From assembly GCA_016285245.1 (NCBI GenBank), contig JAEEQH010000025.1, positions 1 to 43,296 on the forward strand: 43,296 nucleotides of DNA, in the 5' to 3' direction. Of the stretch, positions 23,101 through 32,003 are shown in pieces (within the stretch, counting starts at the first letter, position 1; every line of letters begins with the position of its first letter). A program made the translations under genes and the position numbers. Below the pieces are notes generated by a model, which saw only the letters and a program-made list of their open reading frames with translations, searched no databases and was not told the DNA's origin. Source of the stretch: Prevotella sp. Lineage in GTDB: Bacteria > Bacteroidota > Bacteroidia > Bacteroidales > Bacteroidaceae.

Positions 23101-23379
23101 CCTGCCGCGCATCCAGCCGTTCTGCTTGACGTAGTCGCGATAGAGTGCCACCTCCATGGTGTCGGCAGGGTCGGGGTCACATGGCGGCGAGACCGCCATG
23201 CGCGACGGTGCCGCCACGGCCGCCGTTGAGACGGCCTGCGCCGACTGTCGTGGTACAAACCGTGCCTTCGGATAGTTGAAGAAGCTCCTGTCCGATGTCC
23301 GCCGGTCCTGCTGCACCTGTGCCGCCGCGGTGAGCGTGCCGGCTATGAGTAGTGTGATGATCTTAATGTAACTTGTCAT
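20188..23379 (-). CDS. Exported RHS-like repeat / PDZ-like protein, paralogue 2
   Basis: 1063 residues with a signal peptide (1-20). After a disordered Ala/Pro linker, a conserved motif appears: YRDYVKQNGW (80-89), then HYRLSRK (108-114) and GHWTRFE (118-124). Many short Tyr/Asp/Gly repeats follow (for example YEYDQWGRNTYIRYY near 330, YVYDDNGDI near 471), resembling YD/RHS or sugar-binding repeats but lacking an RHS core and toxin end. Residues about 670-768 contain a PDZ-like segment with LGVQSGDVIMEYG and end at CTEREKQRY (763-771). A C-terminal region of about 290 residues follows, of unknown fold. The same motif-repeat-PDZ layout is in the next gene upstream and in the periplasmic half of the nSTAND protein. 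The start overlaps the upstream gene by 17 bases. Confidence 0.78.
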   Translation of the reverse strand: MTSYIKIITLLIAGTLTAAAQVQQDRRTSDRSFFNYPKARFVPRQSAQAVSTAAVAAPSRMAVSPPCDPDPADTMEVALYRDYVKQNGWMRGRGKPITEETARHLSQHYRLSRKNKAGHWTRFECLDAWGRPDDCGATYLINPYDKNDKQIDEDWRDKLKKIVYWEFVGDVSGENCLQENAYNKEGELILSYITVPVGDNKFMGHYVDARGLPAKMRDEDGAKFVLIQRDQYGYDADISYIGDDGYYKKNIWGAYRSRNIFDKRGYKLRNMSANVDGQFMIDRAGNSGQQQVYDNDGFVRSVTNIDDHGNIIRIPLNESTKKDFICERYEYDQWGRNTYIRYYLADGITPDTITGAVHAYRYEYNDRGKCTLIQCLGLDGKPITDRTGFSMTRREFDDLGNETLFECRNAEGLYFNNDICLALYKYDGDRLVENRDYKTTDGRDTVLTFHLIRNGNTETKILPESDWKQVYVYDDNGDIIEKTFTAIDGTPQDCNKGYQHMLITQRQLQPGQCVIEECYWDETGKLADPNEPSFSYLYNRIVTIVDTLQHTKTIRRYDNDKLLSQFQQQLSSDFSIRAGERSFDAMGQHARSHLTTGLFVNSTPFSTVKGGSSTAYVKVTNEYDEVSYRMSDDGNSPVVYAFDPYGESYYVDEHRERIESQTDLRRRLPRAHIIEVYDSIALRLGVQSGDVIMEYGYWKYPELETSNYYDFDLREATFELYNQPKRMVVMRRNPQTNQPEVHTVMLPKGTLADYGFYFHRIFCTEREKQRYDNAYSQWQASQPAVRQPKQKKYKEDRYPTQFMSPLRSDGNSNNVYGRGTVDDAVILALAVQDQRGHIHTYQLSDSIEVFDSCRTYQSRDIQRMWYTTDLRTVRSLDLVGSKPSWDARLWYETKDQRLSRPLQPLRREALQQMQQYVSQWQTAYRDSMQTLYNEAWRAVENDSVIVRFASIDGDGYMAENGYKDRHFIVLEFCGWTCLDDRDDFSSTLARYRQQPKHVVLVGIETKDDVDFYTDVVVINSDAPQLGMKIKPIKVSYRYARKNIFDRYKLWKEGGGAQHLLMKR

Positions 23380-26300
23380 ACGTTCCTCCCTTTATGGTGT
23401 CAATACTAAGCGACAGCTCGCCCTTGAGGACAAGCAGGTAGGCAGGTCCTGCCACCACGCACTCTGCCAGGCGCTCAGCGTCGGCCGTGCTGCGACGGTA
23501 GTAGAGGGTGAAGCCGTTGGCCTCCGTACGCTCGTAGCCGGTGTAGTCGACGCGCTTGAAGGCTGTGTCAATGAGCTTGCGGTCATCGGATGTCGTTGTG
23601 CTCTTCACCCAGGCACCCATGATTGCTGTCATACCACAGTCGGTCACATCAACGCCCGTCTGGTTGCTGAAGTTGCGCAGTATCCGCTCGAAATCGCTGT
23701 CGGAGGCCATCTTGAGGAAGCTGCCGTCGGTACTGGCATGGCGGCGGATAAAGCGCACGGCCTGCTCCGGCAACAGGAGCGTCTTGGTCTTCGCCAGACT
23801 GTCGCGGAGAGCCTGCGGGATGTTCTTCTCCTCGAGTTCGAGCAACGCATTGAACTCCTCCGTCGGCAGGTGACAGAACGATGCCGAACATGCGCTGCCC
23901 GTACCCGGCAGCATCACATAGCGCAGCTCGCGTCCGTTCGTTGTGTAGTAGACACCCATCGAGTCGCATTTGTCACTAATCATATCCCATACTTTCTTGT
24001 CGCCATCGCCCATACCGGCATACTCGACAGTACCGTCGATGTTGTAACTGACGACTGCCACCACGAGTGCATCCTCGCAAAGGCCTGCCTTCCATGAAGG
24101 CATCGTCGCCGTAGAGATCTTGAACGGGCGCATCTGGTTGACGACGTGGGTGCCATAGTGCTTCTCGTTGATCTCGAAGTCCTCCCGATGGATGCCCTGC
24201 TCGCGCAGCCACTGCTGAACGGCGCTGTTATAGCGGTCGGACTCGCGCTGGGTGTAGTAGACGGTCTGGATGATGAAGCCCAGCTCACCCTCGGTCCCCG
24301 GCGGCAGCGTGAGCCTCACCATGCGATGGCGGCGCAGTTTCTCGTCGTAGCGGAGCACCAGGACCTCCTTCTTCTGGTTGCGGCTGAGGTAGGTGTCCAT
24401 CTGCAGGCGGTCACGGAACTTCCACACCTCCGGGCTGACCTCCGGGTAATAGAACTCGCCGTACTTCACGATGACGTCGCCCGACCGCAGTCCGAGCTGC
24501 CAGGCACGCTGTTTGACAAGCTCCACACAATAGGCCCTGTTCAGGCGTTGGCGGAACTTGCGGAGCGAGTCGCTGGGAATCTTCTCGTTGTTCTCGTCGA
24601 GCATGATGCTTCTCCCCCCGGCACTGTAAAGCTTCGTGCAATAGATTTCTGATGAGCCCGATTCCGACTCAACGACATACGACGGCTCGTCGTACTCGTT
24701 GCGCCCCATGATGTAGCTCTTGTCGCCCCGGTAGGTGACGCCCGAATTGACACGGAAATACAAGGCGTCCTCCAGGTGGCTGCGGGCACGGTTTCCCAAG
24801 GCGTCGTAGCCCAACTGTCCCGTCACCTCCATCTCCTCGTTGAGCGTCTGTCCGAAGGTGGACAGCAGACGGCTGCCGTGGAAGCGCTGCACCAGTCGTG
24901 TCAGCTCCTTCGTGTCGGTCACCGTCCGGGTGAGGATGGTGTCGCGGAAGGAATAGCGGCGGTCCTCCTGAATCTGATTGTTGCGGTCGGTGCGGTAGGC
25001 GGTCGTCAGCCGGAAGCAGCTGTCGCCCTCGACTTCCACGGGGCGCATCAGCAGGTTGTAGTAGGCGAGCTCCACCTGGCGGCCCTGCCGGTCGCGGCGG
25101 ACGATGGTGACGAGATCCTTCTTGTAGTCGACGGTCTTCTCCTCGAGGGGTGTGACGACCTTCTTGAAAACGGGGATGGTGTCGCGGCCGTCGGTGGTGC
25201 GGTAGGTGTCGTGGCCGCAATACATACAGAGGGTGTCGGCATCGTTCACGTACAGGCCGTCCTTGTCGGTATAGTAGCGTGACGTCTCTCGGCTGTGGTC
25301 GTCGTAGGCATAGACGGTACGGGCGATGCCGCGGCGGTCGTTACAGAGTCTTCCGACGCTGTCCCTGGACGTCTCGCTGAGCACGTTGCCCCAGGTGTCG
25401 AACGTCCATTCGCGGCAGTGGACGCCCTCGCGCGTCGCATCCTTCACACCCTGTTCCGTCAGGTAGTACTCACGGGTCATGCGGAGGCTGTCGTAGTCGT
25501 AGTTGCGCGTGATGACGTCGACGGACGTTTCTACGCGGCGCGGCATACGCATGGACTGCCGATGCTCGTCGACATACAGCTTGCGGAGCAGCTGTCCGCG
25601 GGCATTGTACTGAGCCGTCCAACCGCAATTGCCCCAGCGGTCCTTCACCGGCTGGCCGTCCATCCAGCACGACAACAGGCACACGACATTGCCCGCCGCG
25701 TCGTAGTCCTTCTTCTGCATATAGGCCCCGTCGGTGTTCTCCTTGAAATAAGCCCTGTCATTCAGGTACATGATACGCCGCTCGTAGCCCTGGGCGTCGA
25801 TGGTCACCTGCGTATACTTCGCGGCATTAGAGCCTGTGCGCAGCGACACCGGTTCGCCAAAGGAGTCGGTATAGTGGCCGACGATGGTGGTGTCGTTGAC
25901 GACAGACATCACGTAAGAGTAGATCAGGTTACCGTCGGCATCGAGTCCCGACTCGATGGCGGCATGATGGCCGTCGATGGCGGGGATAAGTTCCCACTGC
26001 ACGACCGTCTGAAGCATATTCTTCCAGTTGCTGTCGGCGCCCTGATCGCTGTCGTCGTCGTTGCCCACGAGATAGGTGGAGAGGCTATGACGGGTGGTCA
26101 GCAGCCCCCGGCCGTTGACAGCCTCGATACGCGTGAAATGGCCGAGGGAGTCGGGTTCCGTCAGCCGGTAGTAACAGGGCAGGTGGCGCATCTCGTCCTT
26201 CGTGAGCTTGTCGCCGATACCGTAGTACCACCCGAAACGCTTCGTCAGCGACAGGTAGCAGGCGGTATCCTTAGCGACGGCAGGGGCAGCGGTCGTGCTG

Positions 26301-26482
26301 GCGCCGGCAGCACGGCCGGCGACCCTGGCCACAGGACGTGCCGCCGGCGCTGTGCGCGTCTGCCGGGTGCGCTGCACGTTGATCTGCTTGCGCACCGGCT
26401 TCTGGTTGCCGAAGAGGCTCTGACCCACGACGGTACCACTCACCGCGAGCAACAGGGCCAGAATGATGCTACGTGTACTCAT
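23363..26482 (-). CDS. Exported RHS-like repeat / PDZ-like protein, paralogue 1
   Basis: 1039 residues with a signal peptide (1-20, ending GTVVG). A basic Arg/Ala/Thr-rich linker follows to about residue 70. The shared module then starts: CYLSLTKRFGW (75-85), YYRLTEP (104-110), GHFTRIE (114-120), followed by YD-type repeats, the YDALGNRARSHL segment also found in paralogue 2, and a PDZ-like stretch with LGLRSGDVIVKYG ending at YTQRESDRY. A second PDZ-like piece (SWKAGLCEDALVVAV) and a C-terminal region of unknown fold come after. The start codon overlaps the stop of the nSTAND gene by one base (TGATG), indicating translational coupling. It is probably periplasmic or surface-exposed; no enzymatic residues are recognised. 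Confidence 0.78.
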   Translation of the reverse strand: MSTRSIILALLLAVSGTVVGQSLFGNQKPVRKQINVQRTRQTRTAPAARPVARVAGRAAGASTTAAPAVAKDTACYLSLTKRFGWYYGIGDKLTKDEMRHLPCYYRLTEPDSLGHFTRIEAVNGRGLLTTRHSLSTYLVGNDDDSDQGADSNWKNMLQTVVQWELIPAIDGHHAAIESGLDADGNLIYSYVMSVVNDTTIVGHYTDSFGEPVSLRTGSNAAKYTQVTIDAQGYERRIMYLNDRAYFKENTDGAYMQKKDYDAAGNVVCLLSCWMDGQPVKDRWGNCGWTAQYNARGQLLRKLYVDEHRQSMRMPRRVETSVDVITRNYDYDSLRMTREYYLTEQGVKDATREGVHCREWTFDTWGNVLSETSRDSVGRLCNDRRGIARTVYAYDDHSRETSRYYTDKDGLYVNDADTLCMYCGHDTYRTTDGRDTIPVFKKVVTPLEEKTVDYKKDLVTIVRRDRQGRQVELAYYNLLMRPVEVEGDSCFRLTTAYRTDRNNQIQEDRRYSFRDTILTRTVTDTKELTRLVQRFHGSRLLSTFGQTLNEEMEVTGQLGYDALGNRARSHLEDALYFRVNSGVTYRGDKSYIMGRNEYDEPSYVVESESGSSEIYCTKLYSAGGRSIMLDENNEKIPSDSLRKFRQRLNRAYCVELVKQRAWQLGLRSGDVIVKYGEFYYPEVSPEVWKFRDRLQMDTYLSRNQKKEVLVLRYDEKLRRHRMVRLTLPPGTEGELGFIIQTVYYTQRESDRYNSAVQQWLREQGIHREDFEINEKHYGTHVVNQMRPFKISTATMPSWKAGLCEDALVVAVVSYNIDGTVEYAGMGDGDKKVWDMISDKCDSMGVYYTTNGRELRYVMLPGTGSACSASFCHLPTEEFNALLELEEKNIPQALRDSLAKTKTLLLPEQAVRFIRRHASTDGSFLKMASDSDFERILRNFSNQTGVDVTDCGMTAIMGAWVKSTTTSDDRKLIDTAFKRVDYTGYERTEANGFTLYYRRSTADAERLAECVVAGPAYLLVLKGELSLSIDTIKGGTYDKLH

Positions 26483-29400
26483 CAGCGTCCTCCTCCCTTC
26501 TGACGGTATTCGTTGTACTCACGCTCGGTATAGGCCACGGGATAGACCTCCATGCCGGGATTGCCCTTGGCGATGCGGTAGGGGGCGGGATGCTCCCACC
26601 GTCCGTCCTTGTAGCGGATGACGGTGACGACACTCTCGGCCGCACCAGCGTCCTTGCGCTCCTGCAGCAGGTCGCCGTCGCGGAGGCCTGCCTTATAAGC
26701 GGAGCCCTCGAGACTGGTGATGTGGACATACTGCACCGTTGGTGCATGGGACGGCACGGGCGGAATGGAGACAGAGACGTTCTCCAGACGCGTCCAATGC
26801 TCGCCGATGGTCGTGACGACAGGCTTGAAGTCGTAGTTGACGGTCTCCGTCTCGCCGTAGAAGTAGACGAGCGAAGGACAGTCCTCGTACTCGCTCACCG
26901 CCTGGATATAGGCCAGATTGAAGTCGGTCTGGGCATTCTTGACATTGTTGAGCTTGTAGTAGCACAGACCGTCGATCTCCCACTGAGGACAGCGGATGGC
27001 GCTGGTGCCGTCGAGCGACAGCACATAGCGGGCAATCTCGACACCGTCCTTGTAGTCGTAGCCCATGGACTTCAGGATACGGCCGTCGGCATCTTTCGTG
27101 ATCTGCTTGCGGCGCAGGCCCTGGGCGTCGTAATACGACGAGTCGATGGCTCTCGTATGCTCATCGGCAGAGCCACGATAGAGGGCGTTGTCGGCCCCAT
27201 AGTAGCGTTTCACACGGACGGTGCCCTCCCCTTGTGCCGTATGCTTCTCGGTATAGCGGCAGCAGAGCTGCAAGGAGTCGAAGACCAGCTTGCCGTCACG
27301 GTCGAGATAGCTGTACTCCACCTCCTGACGGGCCTCGTCCCTGACGATATGCTCATGGCGATAGCTGTCGGAGCGGCGGTCATCGTCGATGTTGTCCGTG
27401 ACGCCACCCGCCTCCTTGTGAATCTTCGAGAACGCCAGCTGGCGCGTGCCACCGGCGATGTCGTAACGATAGAGTTCTGTGGGAACGTTAGACTGACCCT
27501 CGTAGCGGAACACCATATAGCTGGTCTGAGCGTCGCCGGCATCCATCTGCGAGATGCTGTCAAGACGGTTGTAGGCATCGTAGCGGCACACCTCCTTGGC
27601 GCAATGGGCACCGACGACAGGCTTCCCCTGCTCGTCGTAGAAGCGGCGCTCAACGACGTTGCCGCGCTGGTCCTGCAGCTCGACACGCTGGGCATAGCCC
27701 AGTTTGCTGTGAGCCCGCTGACGGCTATCGGCACCTACCGAGTAGTAGGTCATGGACTGTTCGCGGCCGTTATAGCTGCGTACCTCGACAATGTTCTCCT
27801 GACTGAACGGATCGAGGTGGAAGAGGCTGTCGATAGTCAGGTTATCGTTATACACGATGCGGAAGCCATAGCAGCCGATGTCATTGCTCTGGGGCGAGCC
27901 CTTTTCGTCATAGAACATATACTTCACCTCGAGGCGGTCCTTGCGCTTGTCGTCGCTGGAACTCAGGAACACCTTCATGCGGTCGGCACCGTTGTCGCGC
28001 ACCTTCAGCGGCAGGCCGTTCTGGTCCACATAGACGGCCCACATAGACGAGGCACTCTGCGCAGCGCTCAGCGCATTGACATCGACGTCGCGGTAGTAGT
28101 TGACGGCATAGAGCAATTGGCCATCACCGTCGTAATAGAGCTCGCGGCTGACACCGGCATCATCGGAACTACTCTCGGCGGCAAAGCGGATAGTGCGTAC
28201 CTTCAGGTTCAGCGAAGCGAAGTTGTCGGCACGGCTGTCGGCCGTCTCAGTAGAGCCTACCAAGGGCGAACGGAAAGTGGGGACGACCACGTCGGTTGAC
28301 GAGCACACATCGACTTGGGTGAAGGGATTAGAGGGATTACGGCCTTTACGCGACAGACGATAGTAGACCGCCATATCGCCACGGTCGCCCTCGTCAAGGG
28401 AAGCGCCGACACCTACCGGCCACCCGTTTTGGCGGACAAAGGAGGCATAATACTCGTCGTACTCCCAGTGGCTCCAATACTCGTTTAGGAAATAGGCACC
28501 CACCAACAGCAGGACGATGACGGCCGACCAAAGGGAAACGCGGCGGAAGCGCTTACGGTCGCGCTGCTGCTGGCGAAGCAGCTCCTCACGCTCGGCATCG
28601 AGACGGGCTTTCTCAGCCTCCTGGCGCTTACGCTCCTCTTCCTGCTGACGGGCCTGCTCACGCTGGTTGATACGGTCATCGACAATGGGACACAGGATGT
28701 CGTGCATGAACTCCACACGGATATCGTCCTGATAGCTGAACTGACGGAGCAGCTTCCTGTCATCGACGAGGGTGTCGATGACCTCCTTCGACACACCTTC
28801 GCGTATCAAGTCGTTGCGCGACACGTTGTTACGGCGTCCGTCGTAAGTCAGCAGCTGGTCCTCAATCTCCTCGATGTCCTTCGCGGGCAGATCGCCGACA
28901 GACTCCTCGTAGAAGTCCTTGATGATGTCGTCGCTGAACTGATTGACAAGCTCGGCGGTAATAGTTGATGCCCCACCCTTCTTGATATACAGTCGGCTCA
29001 GGTAAAGGGACAACACGGCGGAGTCGACTTCAATCTCGGGAATGCCATCGAGCGCGAAATCATCGTTTCCCGTCACCTTCTGGATAATCAGCTCGGCAAC
29101 ATCCTTGCTCACCAGACCCTCCTGAGGTTTCATGATGATGTCGGCAGCCTGCTCCTCGTTGATGGGCAGCAGGGCATAGCGGTTCGACTTCATGACGGGG
29201 ATATAGGCGGTGTAACGTTCTAGATAGGAGAGGAAGTCCTCACGGATGGTGAAGACGAAGTTGAACTGCGAGTTGGGGATGTAGTCCTGGCCGTCGTCAT
29301 CGGAGGGGTTTCCGAAGTCGAGGACAAAGCCGGTACCCGACGGTGCCTTCGCGGCAGGAGCCTGCTTGGACTTCGTGCCGGAATCGAGGATATACTGAGG

Positions 29401-29919
29401 CGTCACCTCGTTCAGAAGGTCGGCCAGCTGCGAGAAGAACGCCTTCTTCCTACCCTCGTCGTGCTGCAACGTAAAAATCTCCTCAAACTGGTCAAAGACA
29501 ACAAGTGGCCGCACGGGGACGCCAGTCTCTGGAAGATAGAAGACGTGACGGTGGAAGTACTCCCATAGCGTCTCCGTCGACTCGTTGATGACGGGCACTA
29601 TCTCGCGGATGCCAATGCCCGAGGCCAGGAACGTGCTTTTCACTTGCGTCACGTAGGAGGCCTCCACGTCATGCTTCAGACGGATGGAGATGGGATAGAG
29701 TCCCTCACGGCGTGCTACCGGGAAGATACCGGCATTGATGATAGAAGACTTGCCGATACCCGACCGTCCGTAGAGCACGGTCTGCGTGTTGTTGATGACG
29801 TACTGTGCCAGGCTTTGGATCTCGTTGTCGCGTCCATAGAGCTTCTCACCTTCCAGGTAGAAGTTCAAGCCTTTCCACGGATTGGCGTCTGGGGTCTTTG
29901 TCGTATTGTTTGTTGCCAT
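26482..29919 (-). CDS. nSTAND-type NTPase - membrane helix - periplasmic RHS-like/PDZ protein
   Basis: 1145 residues from the ATG at 29919 (an in-frame TTG lies 15 bases upstream). The N-terminus NPWKGLNFYLEGEKLYGRD (13-31) plus Walker A GRSGIGKSS (51-59) and Walker B VVFDQFEE (140-147) identify a STAND-type NTPase of the nSTAND group. A helical region leads to a charged coiled coil (417-457), then RKRFRR and one membrane helix (461-478), placing the rest outside the cytosol by the positive-inside rule. The exported part repeats the module of the two downstream genes: YYASFVRQNGW (490-500), YYRLSRK, YD-type repeats, a PDZ-like segment with AGLRDGDLL, and it stops right after YTEREYNEYRQ. STAND proteins are ligand-triggered oligomerising switches; here the switch is wired across the inner membrane. 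The gap to the TIR gene is 11 bases. Confidence 0.85.
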   Translation of the reverse strand: MATNNTTKTPDANPWKGLNFYLEGEKLYGRDNEIQSLAQYVINNTQTVLYGRSGIGKSSIINAGIFPVARREGLYPISIRLKHDVEASYVTQVKSTFLASGIGIREIVPVINESTETLWEYFHRHVFYLPETGVPVRPLVVFDQFEEIFTLQHDEGRKKAFFSQLADLLNEVTPQYILDSGTKSKQAPAAKAPSGTGFVLDFGNPSDDDGQDYIPNSQFNFVFTIREDFLSYLERYTAYIPVMKSNRYALLPINEEQAADIIMKPQEGLVSKDVAELIIQKVTGNDDFALDGIPEIEVDSAVLSLYLSRLYIKKGGASTITAELVNQFSDDIIKDFYEESVGDLPAKDIEEIEDQLLTYDGRRNNVSRNDLIREGVSKEVIDTLVDDRKLLRQFSYQDDIRVEFMHDILCPIVDDRINQREQARQQEEERKRQEAEKARLDAEREELLRQQQRDRKRFRRVSLWSAVIVLLLVGAYFLNEYWSHWEYDEYYASFVRQNGWPVGVGASLDEGDRGDMAVYYRLSRKGRNPSNPFTQVDVCSSTDVVVPTFRSPLVGSTETADSRADNFASLNLKVRTIRFAAESSSDDAGVSRELYYDGDGQLLYAVNYYRDVDVNALSAAQSASSMWAVYVDQNGLPLKVRDNGADRMKVFLSSSDDKRKDRLEVKYMFYDEKGSPQSNDIGCYGFRIVYNDNLTIDSLFHLDPFSQENIVEVRSYNGREQSMTYYSVGADSRQRAHSKLGYAQRVELQDQRGNVVERRFYDEQGKPVVGAHCAKEVCRYDAYNRLDSISQMDAGDAQTSYMVFRYEGQSNVPTELYRYDIAGGTRQLAFSKIHKEAGGVTDNIDDDRRSDSYRHEHIVRDEARQEVEYSYLDRDGKLVFDSLQLCCRYTEKHTAQGEGTVRVKRYYGADNALYRGSADEHTRAIDSSYYDAQGLRRKQITKDADGRILKSMGYDYKDGVEIARYVLSLDGTSAIRCPQWEIDGLCYYKLNNVKNAQTDFNLAYIQAVSEYEDCPSLVYFYGETETVNYDFKPVVTTIGEHWTRLENVSVSIPPVPSHAPTVQYVHITSLEGSAYKAGLRDGDLLQERKDAGAAESVVTVIRYKDGRWEHPAPYRIAKGNPGMEVYPVAYTEREYNEYRQKGGGR

Positions 29920-29930
29920 GGGACTTCGTT

Positions 29931-31316
29931 TCAATAATTCAACCTACTTTCTATCAGCTTCAGATTCTCCAACTCCTTGAAAATGACGCCAATGAGTTCT
30001 GCGAGGTCAGTAGCGTCGTTAAACCATGTGGCATTCTTACTGGTAAACTCTGTTGGCAACTTCGTCAAGGGGTTATAGAAGTCGAAGCCGGCCTCAGCAA
30101 ACGGGATGATGAAGGTGCGGCCACCCATCTTGGTGGAGAGGTTGGCAGCGATGTTCCACTCCGTACGGTACTCGTGAGGAATCATGGACTCTTTCTCAAT
30201 GTTTTTCGAGAGGATAGGTACAAAGAGGCGCGCACCACGGATGCCATTGGCAATGGCGGCCTCCCAGTCTTCAGCCTTCTGGATACTGTTGGAGTCGAAC
30301 CACACCTTGAGGCCTTTGGCCGTAAGGGCGTCGTAGAGGTTCTTGGCAATGGTAGTGTCTGTCCGTGAGTAGGAGATAAAGACATCGGTCTCGTAAGCGG
30401 TCTTCGCAGAGCCTCGGAGGGAACGGTCCTCAACGTCTTTCTTGATACGCTTGATGACATCGACTGGATTCTCCTGATAGAAGGTCTCGAGACGGTCCAG
30501 GAACTGCTTGAAGGACTCCTCGACGGTCTCGTTGACGACGACGTCAGACTTCATGTCGGTAGTGGTGGCACGCAGCGAGAACCACACAAAGCGGAAGAGC
30601 CAGTCGGAGTAGTTGTTGCCGAGGATGAGGAGATACTTCTTCTTCAGCGTCTCTGTGAGGTTACGGGGGACGCCTGCGCCGCTGATCCACGAGCTGCAGA
30701 AGGTCATCATATCGCTGTCGGTCACCACATAACGGTCCTTGCTGCTACAATAGCGACCGAACATATAGTAGACGGTGGGCAGCTTCATGTCATTGACGGT
30801 CTTGATATCGCCGCCACGCTCAGGGATACTGTCCTGGGGGTTGTTATTGAACTTCAGCACATTGACCTTACCCCAGACGTCCTCCATGACTTTCTCGAGT
30901 ACCGGTGTAAAGGACGTCGTGATGACAAACGGGAACTTCCGAGTACCAAGCAAGTCGGTCAGCAACTGGGACGGCTGACTGTTGATCTCCTCAATCTGGT
31001 CGACATTGCTCAGAATCTGGGAAATGAGGTTATATATCTGGTCGTCCTTGTTCCTCACGATATGACGGTAGTTGTCATCGTAGACAAGCTGTGAGAAGGT
31101 CCGGGGACGGGTCTTCACACCTGTCTGGGCAGCGATATAGGAGATGAGCTGCTGATGGAGGTTCTCGGGTTTCCCCTCTTCTGACATTTTGGGAGCCACA
31201 AGCATATCAGGGCCAATAACGGGGACGACGTTGCCATTGTCTATCTCGTCCAACAGCCGTTGCCATCGCGCGTTGTCGTCGGAGCCAAAATTTAGTACAA
31301 AACCATTGTTGTTCAT
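29931..31316 (-). CDS. Degenerate SIR2-like - TIR domain protein
   Basis: 461 residues, cytosolic. Residues about 28-250 follow the SIR2-like fold order: VVPVIGPDML (30-39) at the nucleotide loop, VITTSFTPVLEKV (131-143), VYYMFGRY (182-189) and LLILGNNYSDW (229-239). The catalytic HG is FG (186-187) and GAGxS is GPDML, so this half is probably not an active deacylase or NADase. Residues 311-455 are a TIR domain: DVFISYSRTD (311-320), GLKVWFDSNSI, ARLFVPILSKN (362-372) and a Glu in EYRTEW (Glu386) at the position of the catalytic Glu of NAD-cleaving TIRs. The start overlaps the RyR gene stop as ATGA. An effector or signal-generating role on NAD is inferred. Confidence 0.85.
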   Translation of the reverse strand: MNNNGFVLNFGSDDNARWQRLLDEIDNGNVVPVIGPDMLVAPKMSEEGKPENLHQQLISYIAAQTGVKTRPRTFSQLVYDDNYRHIVRNKDDQIYNLISQILSNVDQIEEINSQPSQLLTDLLGTRKFPFVITTSFTPVLEKVMEDVWGKVNVLKFNNNPQDSIPERGGDIKTVNDMKLPTVYYMFGRYCSSKDRYVVTDSDMMTFCSSWISGAGVPRNLTETLKKKYLLILGNNYSDWLFRFVWFSLRATTTDMKSDVVVNETVEESFKQFLDRLETFYQENPVDVIKRIKKDVEDRSLRGSAKTAYETDVFISYSRTDTTIAKNLYDALTAKGLKVWFDSNSIQKAEDWEAAIANGIRGARLFVPILSKNIEKESMIPHEYRTEWNIAANLSTKMGGRTFIIPFAEAGFDFYNPLTKLPTEFTSKNATWFNDATDLAELIGVIFKELENLKLIESRLNY

Positions 31317-31957
31317 ATCTTCTCGATTTTATATCCCAAAGCAATTAATAGTTTCAACGTATCTTCTGCCATGAGCCGGTCATACTTCTTCTCGGACTCA
31401 GGCAACTGAGCGTAGGGCACCATATCAGGGGTCTCGAGTTTGGCATCGTCGCGCTTGGGGCCATAAGTCCAGCCCTCGCTCTGACGTTCGAGAGCCCACA
31501 TATCATGGGCATTCTCGGCAATCGCCTCTCTTAGCTGATCATACCCGTCAGGCAATGGTGTATGCTTGAGGTCTATGAGCTTGGGGCCATAGGTCTTCGG
31601 ATCAGGAGGGAAAGCGGTAGTACAACGGCCGCCAGTTGCCTCCCAGGCCTCAACAAAGGCAGCTATCGGGAACGACTGGATGTCGTTGGACTTCGGAACA
31701 TAGAGATCGACGATGTCCGTAATCTGGTTGGCCTTGATGACGACGGTAGCGGATTCTTCGACGTCATACTCGCCAAGTAACGCCGCTTTCACGACGGGAA
31801 TCACAATACCGCCCTTTCTCAATGCGGTGAATACTGTCATGGGGTTGGCAGTATGCCGCTCATAGACCCTGAGGTTGGTATCCTTGAAGGTATCGCCATC
31901 AATGGCTTTTTGTGTGAGCGCGTATTTGACGCACTTCTCGAAATTGGGTATTGTCAT
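31313..31957 (-). CDS. RyR-domain protein
   Basis: 214 residues, no signal peptide. The C-terminal 80 residues (about 133-213) are a bacterial RyR domain: LREAIAENAHDMWALERQ, GWTYGPKRDD, VPYAQLPESEKKYDR and LKLLIALGYKIEK match the ryanodine-receptor repeat consensus. The N-terminal 130 residues, beginning MTIPNFEKCVKYALTQKAI, contain an alpha/beta piece with GGIVIPVV and a TDIVDLYVP strand that I cannot assign. RyR domains in bacteria occur in signalling and conflict contexts and are thought to be ligand-binding. It overlaps the TIR gene by 4 bases, so a direct functional partnership with TIR is likely (inference). The 46-base gap upstream is one of the larger gaps in the unit. Confidence 0.85.
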   Translation of the reverse strand: MTIPNFEKCVKYALTQKAIDGDTFKDTNLRVYERHTANPMTVFTALRKGGIVIPVVKAALLGEYDVEESATVVIKANQITDIVDLYVPKSNDIQSFPIAAFVEAWEATGGRCTTAFPPDPKTYGPKLIDLKHTPLPDGYDQLREAIAENAHDMWALERQSEGWTYGPKRDDAKLETPDMVPYAQLPESEKKYDRLMAEDTLKLLIALGYKIEKI

Positions 31958-32003
31958 ATCTCTTAGTTTTAGGTGTTTCTAGTCGGTTTCAAATAAGAAG
32001 GGG

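Noticed and set aside
20188..26482. RHS/polymorphic toxin reading of the two exported repeat proteins
   Set aside because: YD-like repeats are present, but there is no RHS core, no DPxG cleavage motif, no variable toxin end and no immunity gene.
26473..28299. 608-residue open frame on the plus strand opposite the nSTAND gene
   Set aside because: Low-complexity Val/Ala/Leu/Asp translation, no start signal or motif; a mirror of strong codon bias in the real minus-strand gene.
29931..31316. Thoeris (ThsA/ThsB) defence system
   Set aside because: TIR and SIR2-like domains are in one protein, the SIR2 catalytic His is lost, and no SLOG domain or separate TIR gene is present.
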